Below, piece after piece: positions 1 to 11,600 of a DNA stretch of 64,000 nt. The stretch lies in NCBI GenBank assembly GCA_029216955.1, contig JANAVB010003400.1, positions 16,101,371 through 16,165,370 of the forward strand, written 5' to 3'. The position numbers and the translations under genes are program-made. Origin of the DNA: Iris pallida (lineage: Eukaryota > Streptophyta > Magnoliopsida > Asparagales > Iridaceae). A model generated the notes under the pieces. That model was not told the DNA's origin. It saw only the letters and a program-made list of their open reading frames with translations, and searched no databases. Numbering within the stretch: the first letter of the stretch is position 1; each line of letters starts with the position of its first letter.

Positions 1-1939
1 CTTGGAGCATTCTTCTGATAAAGTGACTACAAGATCTCAATCTCGGCAGCTAGCCGAGACAAATCAGGAAGTTGCTACTACACCAACTTCTGTACAGAAA
101 TAAACAGCACCAATAAATGTGGAGAGTCCCGACAGACCTCTACACAGAAAAAAGAAGAAGTTGGTCACCAGAAGAAATTTAGAAGCCTCTTCTTCCAAAC
201 AACTCCTGACTTCAGTAGATGCTGCAGCAGGATTTATAATGCCATCTCCCACACCTATTTCTGAATCAGGGAGTAAAACCCTTGAAGAGACTGAACAAAG
301 GGGAGATCTTGACCCCAGAACTGAAGTTGAAACACTCAGAGAAAACATCATTGAAGAGGAGCTAAATATTACACGACCTCTTTCACCTGTCGCGGAGACG
401 ACTCAGCTTCCTCCTACTCCAAAGACTCTTCGTGAAGAAGAAGAGCGTGAAATGATCGAAGCTTTAGAAGATTGTTATAGCCTGCAGGAGGATCTAACTG
501 CAACTGACAGTGGGAATGCAGCCCAAGAAGAAGAAGAAGATAAGGATGAAGAAAACTCTTCGTCTGGAAATGTTGATAAGTATATACAGAATCCTGAAGG
601 GGACAACAAAGAACACATATCTCTTGATACCGCCGACGATGCTTCGGATCCTAAAAAGGATATTGAAGTAGAGGCGTCCGTAGAAAAGGTTGTTAACCCT
701 GATGAAGACGTCGAGATAGAAATATCTCCTGAAGAAGTGGCTGGTGAAGATGTTCAGCAAGAGAATCCCGCCACCGAACCCCAAGGTATAAAATGAGATT
801 TAACAATCTTCTTTCTTTAAAATAGATTGATATCTAATATCTTCATTTGTAGTTCTTGCAGATCTTGATACTCTACCAACACCTCCGATGGACCTGGCTA
901 TGGTGCCTATTCCAACGGTAGTTGTTAGTAGTAGCCATCACTTATCTTGCGGCTCTGAAGCGGGCAGCAGCCAAGCTGTTGCAATTGAAGCTACTTCCGT
1001 TCAACGGGAGTCTATTCCAGCAGGAAATACAGTTGTTGTTAGATCCAATCAAGGTAAGACTGCTTTTAATTTGATCTTTTTGTTTATTGGCAAATTAGTA
1101 AAATAAGAATTTTACTTTTTGTAGAAAAACAAACAGGAGGAGCAGCTAGTTCCACTCTGGCTCCTTTGTTTAAAGAGCCCATCATTCAGCAGCAAAGGAT
1201 TGAGCAACCGACTACCCCATCCTCAACAGGGGTAGCTTCAACTCCTGGAACTATAGCCATCAATCAGCAAGTTGTACAATCATTTACCAAGTGCTTTTTT
1301 GAATCGTTGGGATCTCTTGCCCATAAGATGATAGAGAAGGAAGGAGCTGACTTTATTATGGTTAGGAAGCCAACTTCTTTTTTAATAAGAGCCATAAGGG
1401 ATCAAGGAGATGAGGCTCAAGCTATTCTTCTTGAACATATATTGGATGAGTTGGAAGTATCCATAAAGAAATATAAAGAACTCAAGAAGAAGAATATAGA
1501 CTCTCTGGTGCAAGCCGAATATGAGCGACTAGCCCAAGAAGCTGATATTGAAAGGATAAACCTTCAGAACCTTTTAGAAGCTCATTCTGCAAAGTCAGCT
1601 GAATTCAACTCAAAGATAGAATCAGTTACTTTGGCAGCTGAGAACAAAGGACAGAGGCTTACTGGATTGAAAGCGGAAATTATTCGCCTTCAGAAGGAAT
1701 TTGAAGAAGAAACTGCCAATCAACGACTTATGATTGAACAACTCAATGCCCTAATTCGAGAGAAAAATGAGTATGAAGAGACTCATAGTGCTGAAATTAC
1801 CCGCAGGACAATAGATATGCCTGTTTTTGATGAAGAAAAAGGGATGGAAGAAGCAAGAATGAGAGTAACAACTAGTCACGAAGAAGAGTTGCAGACCTTG
1901 AAGCAACAGATCAACAATTTGATTGTTCCTCCCTCTTGA
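1..1939 (+). CDS. Antisense accessory gene of element A, 3' part (acidic linker plus coiled coil), three exons
   Basis: It lies on the strand opposite to gag-pol, between the end of pol and the missing 3' LTR. The exons visible are 2-785, 853-1053 and 1125-1939 (stop TGA). Both introns are phase 1, and removing them joins three separate open frames into one. The visible protein is rich in Glu, Ser and Thr with a basic patch (HRKKKK, about 143-160) and a run of Glu/Asp codons near 520-555. Exon 3 is strongly heptad-like from about 1440 to 1915, consistent with a long coiled coil. An in-frame TAA at 101-103 interrupts exon 1, so this copy is probably inactive. The N-terminal half is off-window; from element B I expect a plant mobile domain there, which is inference. 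The function is unknown; the architecture resembles the C-terminal half of the antisense gene of B. Confidence 0.75.
786..852 (+). other. GT-AG intron 1 of antisense gene A (67 bp)
   Basis: The donor is CAAG|GTATAA and the acceptor TTTGTAG|TTC after a T-rich tract. Exon 1 otherwise reads into a stop at 794-796. Splicing (phase 1) joins it in frame to an open exon that begins well upstream of the first ATG at 888. Confidence 0.75.
1054..1124 (+). other. GT-AG intron 2 of antisense gene A (71 bp)
   Basis: The donor is CAAG|GTAAGA, a near-consensus plant site; the acceptor is CTTTTTGTAG|AAA. The interval is AT-rich and contains in-frame stops (around 1101). It is phase 1 like the first intron, and splicing leads directly into the long exon 3 frame. 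Confidence 0.8.
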
Positions 1940-2008
1940 TTGAAACTCTTTTGTATCTTTGTTTTTGTTGCTGTGGAAGCATTTTTGTACTGTCTTATAT
2001 TCTGATTA

Positions 2009-2014
2009 AATAAA
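2009..2014 (+). terminator. Poly(A) signal AATAAA of antisense gene A
   Basis: AATAAA lies about 70 bp after the stop codon of the antisense coding region, in AT-rich DNA. Equivalent signals follow the antisense genes in H and B. Confidence 0.5.
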
Positions 2015-2039
2015 AGATATTTTGTTGTGATTCTATTAT

Positions 2040-2280
2040 TTATTGCTTATTTTATTCAGATATAAATAATAGAGATAGAAAATATATTCAGAGGTACAAG
2101 ACATGATATATTTCTTGATGATTTTATAGAAAATAATTATATTCATTATATCTACTCAGAGGTAATATAGACGTGGCAGAATATATTGAGTATAATTATT
2201 TCGATTTGACAACTTAATCAAAAATAACAAGTTGCTGATGTAAATAATGAATGATGACGAATCATCAATGTTTGCGAGAT
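2040..2280 (+). repeat. AT-rich junction region with CAGAGGTA...GAC(A/G)TG-type motifs
   Basis: This non-coding stretch lies between the two antisense genes of A. It holds AGAGGTACAAGACATGAT (about 2090) and CTCAGAGGTAATATAGACG (about 2155). The same short motif recurs at the comparable place in H (15848-16040) and is expanded into arrays in B (31470-32390). No gene is seen here. Confidence 0.6.
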
Positions 2281-2283
2281 GAA

Positions 2284-2515
2284 TGAACGGGAAGACCGTC
2301 AAATAATAGATGACAATGAACGGGTGAACCGTCAAATGGTGATTAATGAATGGATGAACCGTTAAATGGAAATGAACGGATAACCCATCAGGTGATGATG
2401 AATGAACGGGTGAACCGTCGGGTAATAATAAACGGATGAACCGTCGGATGAATGTGATAAATGAACGGATGAACCGTCTGATGAATGTAATAAATGAACG
2501 GATGAACCGTCGTTT
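2284..2515 (+). repeat. Array of about eight inverted ACGG-N5-CCGT motifs upstream of the small antisense gene
   Basis: About eight imperfect copies of GAACGGATGAACCGTC, spaced roughly 20-45 bp, each containing the inverted pair ACGG/CCGT. The array ends about 20 bp before a TATA box and 80 bp before an ATG, so it looks like an upstream regulatory array. Long opposite-strand reading frames across it are only translations of the repeat. Confidence 0.8.
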
Positions 2516-2537
2516 CATTATTTGAGGAACTTCTGCC

Positions 2538-2545
2538 TATAAATA
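2538..2545 (+). promoter_or_regulatory. TATA box of the small antisense gene in A
   Basis: TATAAATA lies 48 bp upstream of the ATG at 2593 and directly downstream of the inverted-motif array. The homologous gene in C has CTATAAATAG in the same relation to its ATG. Confidence 0.65.
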
Positions 2546-2592
2546 TAGCAGAAATCTGATAGGAATAAACACTTCTGCTCTTCAACATAAAA

Positions 2593-2913
2593 ATGTCGTC
2601 CGGAGAAGCATCTAAGAAGGTCGAAATCGCCTCGAAGGTTGAGAAGGGCACTGAAGAACGCCCTGCTGATCCATTCCAGCCGAAGGAGGCAAAAGCGGGC
2701 GAAGGTCTGTCTGCACCTCAGCCACCACGAGACATTCTGGACTTCCTGCTTGAACCTGGAAGGACTAAAGAAGAAGAAGCCATGAGGATGGCCGCCTGCA
2801 AGTTTCTTGTAGGATCCAGCAAGGAGGTTCTCGACTCTTTTGCTGACCGTATTTTTGAGAAGGACGGTAGTGGCCCTCGTCCAAATGTAGAGAAAGATGA
2901 TAGTGACCTTTAA
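2593..2913 (+). CDS. Small antisense protein of element A (106 aa), unknown function
   Basis: An intact 106-codon frame on the strand opposite pol. It starts 48 bp after a TATA box and ends 24 bp before AATAAA. The N-terminal half is Lys/Glu/Pro-rich and probably disordered. The C-terminal half contains a block shared with the gene at 43627-43915 in element C: EPG(R/K)T.EEEA.RMAAC.F, then a short helical stretch and a GSG.P(R/P) tail. Shared residues in two diverged elements, together with a conserved promoter and poly(A) layout, argue for a real gene. I do not recognise the family. No membrane segment, zinc finger or catalytic motif is evident. It is absent at the corresponding place in B and not seen in H. 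Confidence 0.65.
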   Translation: MSSGEASKKVEIASKVEKGTEERPADPFQPKEAKAGEGLSAPQPPRDILDFLLEPGRTKEEEAMRMAACKFLVGSSKEVLDSFADRIFEKDGSGPRPNVEKDDSDL

Positions 2914-2936
2914 TATTATGTACTATCATATGATGA

Positions 2937-2942
2937 AATAAA
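2937..2942 (+). terminator. Poly(A) signal AATAAA of the small antisense gene
   Basis: AATAAA 24 bp after the stop codon. The C homologue has the same signal at 43942-43947, and the intervening sequence TAATATTATGTA is conserved between the two. Confidence 0.55.
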
Positions 2943-2999
2943 ATTTGCATTTTATTTATGAACTTGATCCTGTCTGATAATTTTTACAAGCATTTACAT

Positions 3000-3734
3000 T
3001 TATACATAATACTTCTTAAGAAATTTGCCATTGATAGGCATCATAGCAACTCGACCATCCAGTTCTGAAAGTTGATAAGCTCCGTTTGAGAAGACTTTGC
3101 TCACAACATAGGGACCTTCCCATTTCGCATCGAATTTCCCTTTGCTCATATGAGTCATAGTCATAGGACGTCTGACCGTTAGAACAAGTTCTCCTTGCTG
3201 AAAGGCTCTGACCTTCACTTTACGATTAAATGTCTTTGAGATGCGGGCTTGGTATAACTCAATATGCTGTTGAGCCATTAACCGCTTTTCATCCAATGCT
3301 TCCAACTCTTGGAGTCGAAGAAGGTCATTATTTTCTATGGTAAGCTCATTGGCAATAGCAATCCTTAAAGAAGGAATTTGTAACTCCAAAGGAAGGACAG
3401 CTTCACAGCTATACACCAAAGAGAAAGGTGTAAAGCCTGTGGGATTGCGGACTGTAGTTCGATAGGCCCAAAGACATTCGCCAAGTTTCTCGCTCCAATT
3501 CCGTTTGTTAGTGGATACAAACTTCTTAAGGAGCTTAATAATGGTTTTGTTAAAGGCTTCAGCTAAACCATTAGCGGCAGGATTGTACGCCGTCGAAGCA
3601 ACGTTGTTAATCCGATGATCATCGCAGAATCTAGTGAATTTCTGACTAATGAATTGAGGTCCATTGTCATGAATGATTCTGCGAGGTACACCGAATCTAT
3701 AGATGACATGGTGTTTTAACGAAATTGATGACAC
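3000..3734 (-). pseudogene. Integrase C-terminal part, element A
   Basis: This encodes the second and third catalytic regions of the retroviral-type integrase (HDNGPQF near 3660, the Glu region YNPAANGLAEAFN near 3570) and the C-terminal domain ending GKFLKKYYV* at about 3000-3005. It is one frame away from the preceding pol segment: an extra A in an A-run near 3715, inside the conserved VINF(V/I)K stretch, breaks the frame. The terminal YYV is conserved in B and C and marks the natural end of pol. Confidence 0.9.
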
Positions 3735-5600
3735 TGCTAGTCTTGACTTCAGCCAGAGGTATAGCTTCGGCCCACTTGGAGAAGTAATCGGTTATCGCCA
3801 ATATGAACCGATGTCCTCTAGAAGAAGGAGGATTAATAGGACCTATGATGTCCATACCCCAAGCTTCAAAAGGCCATGAAGCAGCAGTCGGGTGTAAGAA
3901 TTCCGAGGGTTGATGAATGAAGTCTGCATGGATTTGACAAGCACGATATTTCCTTGCATATTCAATGGCATCTGATACCATAGAGGGCCAATAATAATCC
4001 ATACGTCTAATGTGATCCTGTAATTTAGGACCAGGTTGATGTGCTCCACAGACGCCATCATGAGCTTCACGTAACACTTGTTTGGCTTCATCACCAGCTA
4101 AACAGCGTAGAAGAAGACCATCATAAGTTTGCCGATAGAGGGTCTTAGTAGTTTGATTGTAATAGAATTGGAGAGATCGTCGACGAACACTTGTAGCCTC
4201 CTTAGGATCTTCGGGGAGTATGTCATGAACCACAAAGTCAATAAAAGGAGTTCTCCAATCTTCATCAATAACATTGACTTCTGCAAAATTACTGAATTCA
4301 ATATTACGATTGTTTTCGATACAGAACAGTTCCCGGTTGGAGATAACCACGACCTGCTGTCTTTTGATAGGGATGGCTAAGACAGCTGCAAGATTGGCCA
4401 AAGCATCGGCTTCAGTATTGCAAGCTCGTCGAACATAGTCAATGAAGAAGGCTTTGAATGATGTAGCTATATTGATTGCCGCCTCATGATAAGGCACTAG
4501 GTCTTGATGACGGACTTCATAGGTTCCTCTAACCTGGTTTACAACCAATTTAGAGTCACCATAGACTTTCAGATATTCAATATTCAGTTGTTTAGCTAGC
4601 TGAAGGCCGACAAGTAAGGCATTGTACTCTGCCACATTGTTGGTGCAAGGTTCATCTAAAGAGTAGGCTCTTTGGATAGTTAATCCGTCTGGAGAAACGA
4701 GAACAACTCCAACACCTGCCACTATAGCACCATTTGGTCCAATTCTTGATGCACCATCAAAGAATAAATGCCAGGTTGGAAACTCTTCGGAGATCATGTT
4801 GACTTCTAACGTCTCGTCAGGAATTTCGTCATAGAGTTTAGATGTTTCAGGCACAGGATGAGCCGCTAAGAAGTCTGCCAGCGCTTGACCTTTGACAGAC
4901 TTTTGTGGAACATACACCATGTCATATTGAGCTAGCAGGATTGCCCATGTAGCCAACCGAGAATTAAGTGTACTTGGTTTCTTCATGAGTACCCGGAGAG
5001 GGTTAACTCGAGATATAACATGAATACTTTGACCAATGATATAATGCCTCGTCTTTTGCACAGCAAACATGAGAGCCAAGTATTCTTTCTCGACAGGACT
5101 ATAACGGTGTTCAGTACCAATCATAGTTCGGCTAAGATAGTAGATAGCTTGTTCATGGCCTTCTTTGTTCTTTTGGGCAAGTAAGGCACCCAATGAATGG
5201 TCCATAGCACGGACATACATCAAGAATGGAATGCCAGAGATAGGTGGCACCAAAACTGGTGGGTTCATAAGATATTGTTTGATATCGTCGAATACTCGTT
5301 GACATTCTTCAGTCCAAACAAAAGATACACCCTTCTTCATTAATTGAGTGAATGGTCTGCAGCGTCCAGACAAGTTCGAAATGAATCGCCTGATGTACGC
5401 AAGTCGGCCTTGGAATCCTCATAGCTCTTTTAGGTTGCGTGGAGGACGCATCTCTTGGATGGCTTTGATTTTCTCGGGATCCACGTGTATACCCTTAGAG
5501 GTAATGACGAAGCCGAGAAACTTGCCACTAGAGACACCCAAGAATGACTTGGTGGGATTCATCTTGAGCTGATGTTGACGCATGAGATTAAATATTGTTC
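3697..5600 (-). pseudogene. pol, element A: end of RT, RNase H, archaeal-type RNase H, integrase N-terminus
   Basis: Going down from 5600: the RT connection region (PTKSFLGVSSGKFLGF), the classical RNase H (GALLAQKN...YYLSR...EKE.LAL, 5040-5200), a second RNase H of the Tat type (FFDGASR..., NNVAEYNALLVGL, GDSKLVVNQV, 4480-4780), the integrase HHCC zinc site (HDGVCGAH ... CRACQIH type, 3930-4060) and the first catalytic Asp region (WGMDIIGPI, about 3850). An in-frame TGA at about 5417-5419 replaces the Arg codon (CGA) seen in the sister elements (ELRGFQG), separating this part from the upstream RT. Confidence 0.92.
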
Positions 5601-8600
5601 TCAAATCTTGGATGTGATCTTCTTTAGACGACTTTTAACAGCAATATCGTCCACGTAACATTCGACTGTTTTGCGAAGATGATCTTTAAAAATAGTACTC
5701 ATAGCACGTTGGTAAGTTGCACCAGCGTTTTTAAGACCAAATGGCATCACTGTATAACAATAAACACCACGAGGAGTGCGGAAAGATGTATGCTTTTCAT
5801 CTTCAGGATGCATTTTGATCTGATTATACCCGAAAAATCCATCCATAAAAGATATCCTTTCGAACCCACAAGTATTGTCAATCATGACGTCTGTGATAGG
5901 AAGAGGAAATTCATCTTTTGGACATGCTTCATTGAGATCTCGGAAGTCGATGCAGACTCGAACTTTTCCAGTTTTCTTCAGAACTGGGACGACATTAGCT
6001 ACCCAATCAGGATGCTGCTCTTCTCGAATAAAGCCACAAGCGATGAGCTTCTTGACTTCATCATCAATTGCGTCCATCATTTCAGGCTTAAACCGCCTTT
6101 GTTGTTGTTTGACTGGTTTAGCATTAGGAAGAATGTTCAGTTTGTGAGTAGCAATCTTAGGATCTAAACCTGGCATGTCTTCATAACTCCAGGCAAAGAC
6201 GTCGATATATTCTTTAATAAGAAGAATCAACTCTTGTTTGTCTGCTTCTGGAAGATTTTTGCTAATAAAAATTGGCCGAGGTGAATCTCTTTCTCCTACA
6301 TCAATTTGAAGTAGTTGATCTTCAGTAGGAGGTTCACGTTGTTCAAATCGAAGTACCCATTGGTTATCCATATGTTGAGCCCAAGGATCTGTTTTCGGAC
6401 TTTCTTCAACATCTTCATCACAGCCTTCTGGTAGTTCAACAGAGACCATGTTAGAAGATACAATTATACGATGGACTTCACCGATGCTAGTATCGGAATC
6501 CCATGATCTGGAATCAGAAGAGTTAGAACGTTCTTCACTATCTGATTCAGAAGCTGCTGGAGATAACAGTGGAGGAGAAGTATATCCGAGACCTTTCTTG
6601 GTCCTGTCATAATACATTTGTGATTTTTCGTTTGGAACTGTTGTACGAATGGGAGTTCGTCTACCTTTACCATAGTTAAGGCCGCTCTTAAAGTCGTAAC
6701 CCATCTTTCGGAGGATGTCTTTTGATTGTTGACTATAACGATGGAACTGGAGACGTCTCGTATTGTTAACTTTGCTATCATCCGAATAGTTAATCTTTGT
6801 TTTCGGTCTTTTATATAAAAATGCTGAACTTTCACCTTTCTTTAAAGAAGGATGAATACGGTAAGAATCATCTGGATCTTCAAGCGAGACTTCTGTCTGA
6901 AGAGATTGTACGACTCCCAGTATAATTGATTGGAAGCTATCTAACATATTCAAATAACTTTTAGTATAATAAATAACATCAATATACTGGAAAGTAGGTG
7001 CTTTTTCATTGATTTGTACATCAGTATTTACAACAGGACCTTTAACCTTAGCAGATTTGGTCAAATTGATTACAAGAGGGGGAGAAGAAGAACGTGGAGG
7101 AGGCTTGTTACGACGGAGGTCGATAACAAGTGGCTCAGAAGAGGTGAACTCCTTTTTTTCCTTGTTGTGATTTAGATCAACAACAAGTGGCTCAGAAGGA
7201 ATGAGCTGCTTTTTGTCTTTGTTACGACGTAAGTCGATAACAAGTGGCTCAGAAGAGGTGAGCTCCCTTTGATTTTCATCAGCATCAACTGATTTCTTTT
7301 GAACTGGTAAGTGAATAACCAGTGGCTTGGAAGATTGAGGATGAGAAACTCGCCCCTTAACAGGTATGATAAGAGTGTCTTGAGGTACTGCTTTTTGATC
7401 TTCTTCAGTATCCATAGCCAATACTACCTTTATAAATTCATCCTTGTACATACGAGCATCGTTGCAATAAGCTTCAACACCCTTGAAAGGATAAAGGTCC
7501 GTAACTTCCTTATGAACTTGTCCTTTGTCATCAATATATTTAAAACATTGATGAAGAGTTGATGGAACGATATTGTGTTCATGGAGGAATGGCCTTCCCA
7601 GGAGAGCATTATAAGAACAACCATGATTGTCAATGATATAAAAGGTCACCTTTGTGCGAAGATTGCCTATTTGGAGTTTTAGACGAATCTTGCCCAAAGG
7701 TTCACTCTTTCCTTGATTAAATCCCAGAATAGTAGTGATCGTGGTTGAAAGACTATGCACTGGTATCTTTAATGCATCTAGCATTGTCTTTGGCATAATA
7801 CTAAGTGCAGACCCTGGATCTATCAGGATACGATCAACCTTCATTGAATCTACATATCCTGTATAATAAAGAGGACGATCATGTCTATTATCTTCCATTA
7901 GCATATCATCCTGAGTGAAAGTAATATTTGGGATCAGTTCCAAGACACTATGACTGTGATGACAAGAGACTGATTCTGATTCTGGCTTCTTAAGAAGAGT
8001 TAAGCAAGTTTCAGCCTGCATCAGAGCTTCACTTAGAGTTTCTCGTGTCTCTTTGGAAAGACGCAAGAGTTCAAAGATTGATAGCCTAGCTGGTGTATTG
8101 GCTAATTGAGCCAATATATCAAAGTTGTAAGGCTTCTCAAGCCCAGTAGGAGATGACTTCTTTAGAGGTTTGTCAAATCGAACTTGTTGCTTGCCTTTGT
8201 CAGCCGTTGTTGGCTTAGGAGGAATTGATACTACAACTGGTGAAGATGTAGAAGGGACCTCTTCAACAGATGCAGGTTGTGCCAGAGCAGGTTCGGAAGA
8301 AGAAACAGGATCCTTTTGACCTTCAGAATGATCTTTCAAATAAGCTTTTCCTGATCTTGTGCCTAACAGAATTTCTTCGTCAACAATAGGATCAAAAGAT
8401 ACCATGTTGCAGATTTTGGTTTTGCCTTTAGAACGAGTTTTCTTCTTGGAAGATATCTCAAATTCTGGAGTAAGATCAGGATGGATCCACATAATTTCAC
8501 CATTGTCAAGAGACAAGGGAATAAGACCTTCATTGGATGGAAGCGAAAGATTCTCAATCTCAAGGGTTGCTTTAGGAATCGGAATGACACCATGCTGTAT

Positions 8601-11600
8601 CATCTGCGGAGGGAAATCTCTAAATTGGACTGAAACCATATTTGCAGTAGCAGTCTTCTCATCTTGTTGCAAAGTGACTACCCCTGCATTAACAAGCTCT
8701 TGAATCTTACCTTTGAGCACATAGCATGCTCGAGTAGGATGTCCAATGAATCGGTGATAGACACAATACTTGGGATGATCAGTCTTATTGACTTCATCAG
8801 GTTTCTTTGGATCAGGGAGTTGAATTTTGTTGCTTTTGAGTAAACACTCAAAGATACTTGCAGTGTCATTTTTGTCAAAGGAGTATTCTACCTTCGGACG
8901 AGGTTCCCTCGGTGGAGGTGCAGAAGGAGTAGGAGTAGATGTAGGTGGGGCCACATTGACAGCCAAAGATTCTTTATTTTTGTTCAAGTTAATGTTTAAA
9001 GTCTCTTTCGCTTTGCGATTGTTCTGGCGATTACCACCACCTGAATTCTGATGCTCATCGCGATCAGGGTTAGACATTTGTACCCCCAATTGTTTAAACT
9101 TGTCAGCACTTACTTCAGCGGCTTTGGCGTTGACGATGAATGAGGGCCAATCTTGGAATTGAGTAGATCCCGTCCACATACTGATAATAGGCAAAAGATT
9201 TGCCTTACAAGTATCAATAGTGACAGCAGCTGGAGTCCCTGGAGGCATTTTCAAAGCTTCACGGCGGAACCGTTCAATAAAGCTCTCAGCAGTTTTATTA
9301 TGTTTTTGTTTGATTTTGTTGAGAGCTGACATCGTCATATCATTAAATCCTTCATAGAACCGTTCCAGAAAGATTTGTTTGAGACCTGAAAAAGAAGTAA
9401 TGCAACCATCGGGCAAACTTCTGTACCAGTCGTATGCTACGCCGGCTAAACAACCGACGAACACTCTGGTAAGAAGAGCGTCATTTGGCTGAAGTTGAAC
9501 AGTCATTACCTCAAAATGATTGATGAATTGACTCGGGGAAGTACTGCCATCGAACAGAGAGATTGTAGGGATTTTGTACTTTGGGGGAAACGGGACGTCC
9601 TTCCATTCAACCGGATAGGGCTGTTTAATCCCCAACCTTTGTAGATTGTCTTTCTCTTTAAATGCTTCAAACTGGGTTCGTAAGAGTTTGACAACTTCAT
9701 TGGCGTCTTCTGATGAAGAAGAAGGAGCAGGTTGAGTTGTAGTGGTAGGAGGAGGAACAGCGTTGTAAGCACTACCCCCAGCTCCTGAATGACTAGGCGT
9801 AGTTTGTACTTGCACTTGTACAGGAGGTATTTGAGGAGGCACTACCCCCAGCCCAGTATTGGCAGGTATTGAAGATGCTATAATCTTTGGACTAGTAATA
9901 GGTGCAGCTGGTGGTGTAACATGTTGTGCTACAATGATGGAATGCATACTAGCAACCATCTCAGCCATGGTTTTTAATTTGTCTTCGAGTGCAGCAATTC
10001 GTTGTTCTTGATTTGCGGAGGTTGAAACATCTGGATCATCGGTGACAACATAAGCCGTCACTTCTCTTGGCACAGTAGAAGATACTGTTTGTTCAGAACT
10101 TTCACTGTATGCATCATAATCAGAAAACGAATCATCTCCTGACTGGGAAACAGGAAGATGACTTGAAGGATTTTGAGGAAGACTCCTTTGACCGATTGTA
10201 TCTCGGCTTCGAGAACGGGTATGTTGAAATACTCCCTCAGAAGATTCTTGAAGTAGATCCAGATACCGTTGACTTGGTTTGCGAGGTTTGCCATGCTTAG
10301 AGCACCTTCTACCCCCAGTGTCTCGAGAAGTCAAGTTAACAGAAGCGTACAACACTTCTTCATCTTCTGACATCGGTTCTGTTTTAGCAAAAGTCAAACG
10401 ATCGAAGACAGATCGTTTTGTCGTTTGACAATAGCATTGGATGATGACTTTATAATTACAGTGATGATCAGATGGTTGAGATGGAGATATTGAGACATTA
10501 TCCTGTTTTTGTCTTAGATGTTCTCGAAGATCTACAACAGGACGAGGAAAGTTCCGAGGGATCTGTTCTTTGATAACATTTGGAACATGATTCCGATTCT
10601 TCAAATGTTTAGTCCTTTGAGTATACAGGGAAGTACTCACTTCATTGGCATAAGTGTCGGGATTTCTGACTTTGGAGATTTGTTTCTGATGATGTTTAAC
10701 CTTCGGTATTGGCTGTTTGCGTTTTACCGAAGTGGGTCGATTAAGATAAGTTCTGAGGTCAGCAAATTCACCCCCAGGAGTTTCTGTTTGAGACACTAAC
10801 AGTTTTCCCTGTCTGGAACGATAAATTTGGAGAGTCGGGAGGTCCTGGAATTCTGCTATCGGAGTAGGCAGAATACCTCTTTGATTAGTATAAGTACTCT
10901 TGTTATAAAGGAAAGAAGAATCCTTGTTTGCCAGAGTTCTTGAATTGATTGGAGCCGAGACACATTGAGATGGATCTTCCTCAGTAAAGACTGAAGAAGA
11001 CTGAGAAAAGACCAAAGGACCTTTTCCTTTGTTTTGAGATGAAGGGTTAGCTAAAGAGCGTTTCCCTCTGTTATCTTCCAGGTCATGAGACAAGGAAGTT
11101 TGAGAAAAGACCAATGGACCTTTTCCTTTGCTTTGAAGAGAAGGAGGAATAGTCAAAGGACTACCCTCAATGGATTGCGCAGGGGCAATAGGGTGTTTGG
11201 GAAAAGGAGTAGAATCTTTTCTTTTATTGTAAGAAGAAGGAAATTTAGCCAAAAGGCTGTCTTTCTTGGATTGCGCAGACTTGGTTTGCGCATGGGTAGA
11301 AGGTGCACTAGTCATTTGTGCATTAGAAGCTTTGGTAGGAAGTGTATCAGGAGTTCTTGTCTTAGAGTGCTTGGGATGCACTTTGGTTACTGGAGTGCTA
11401 TTTTGCACAGGAAAAGCCACTGCCAATTGCGCCAGAGTCATAGGAGTCTTCTGTTTTGACAAGGCAGCATATGAAGTAGCTTGCGCAACAGTTGCAACAG
11501 ATTGTGCAGTCTTGACTGCAACAGATTGTACAGCAGTTGCTGAGACAGACTGTGCAACAGTTGGCACAGCAGTTTGTGCAGCAGTCTGACTAGCAGATTG

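Noticed and set aside
2284..2515. Possible CRISPR-like array
   Set aside because: Plant nuclear DNA, repeats imperfect with variable short spacers, no cas genes; same for the arrays in B and D.
2156..2651. Minus-strand frames of 120 and 87 aa rich in RFIRSFIT/TVHPFI repeats
   Set aside because: They are translations of the ACGG-N5-CCGT DNA array; no start context, no domain, and the opposite strand carries the promoter-gene layout.
5679..6167. Plus-strand frames opposite the A pol (for example 162 aa here, 124 aa at 11085-11459)
   Set aside because: Complements of strongly supported pol and gag coding sequence; no independent features.
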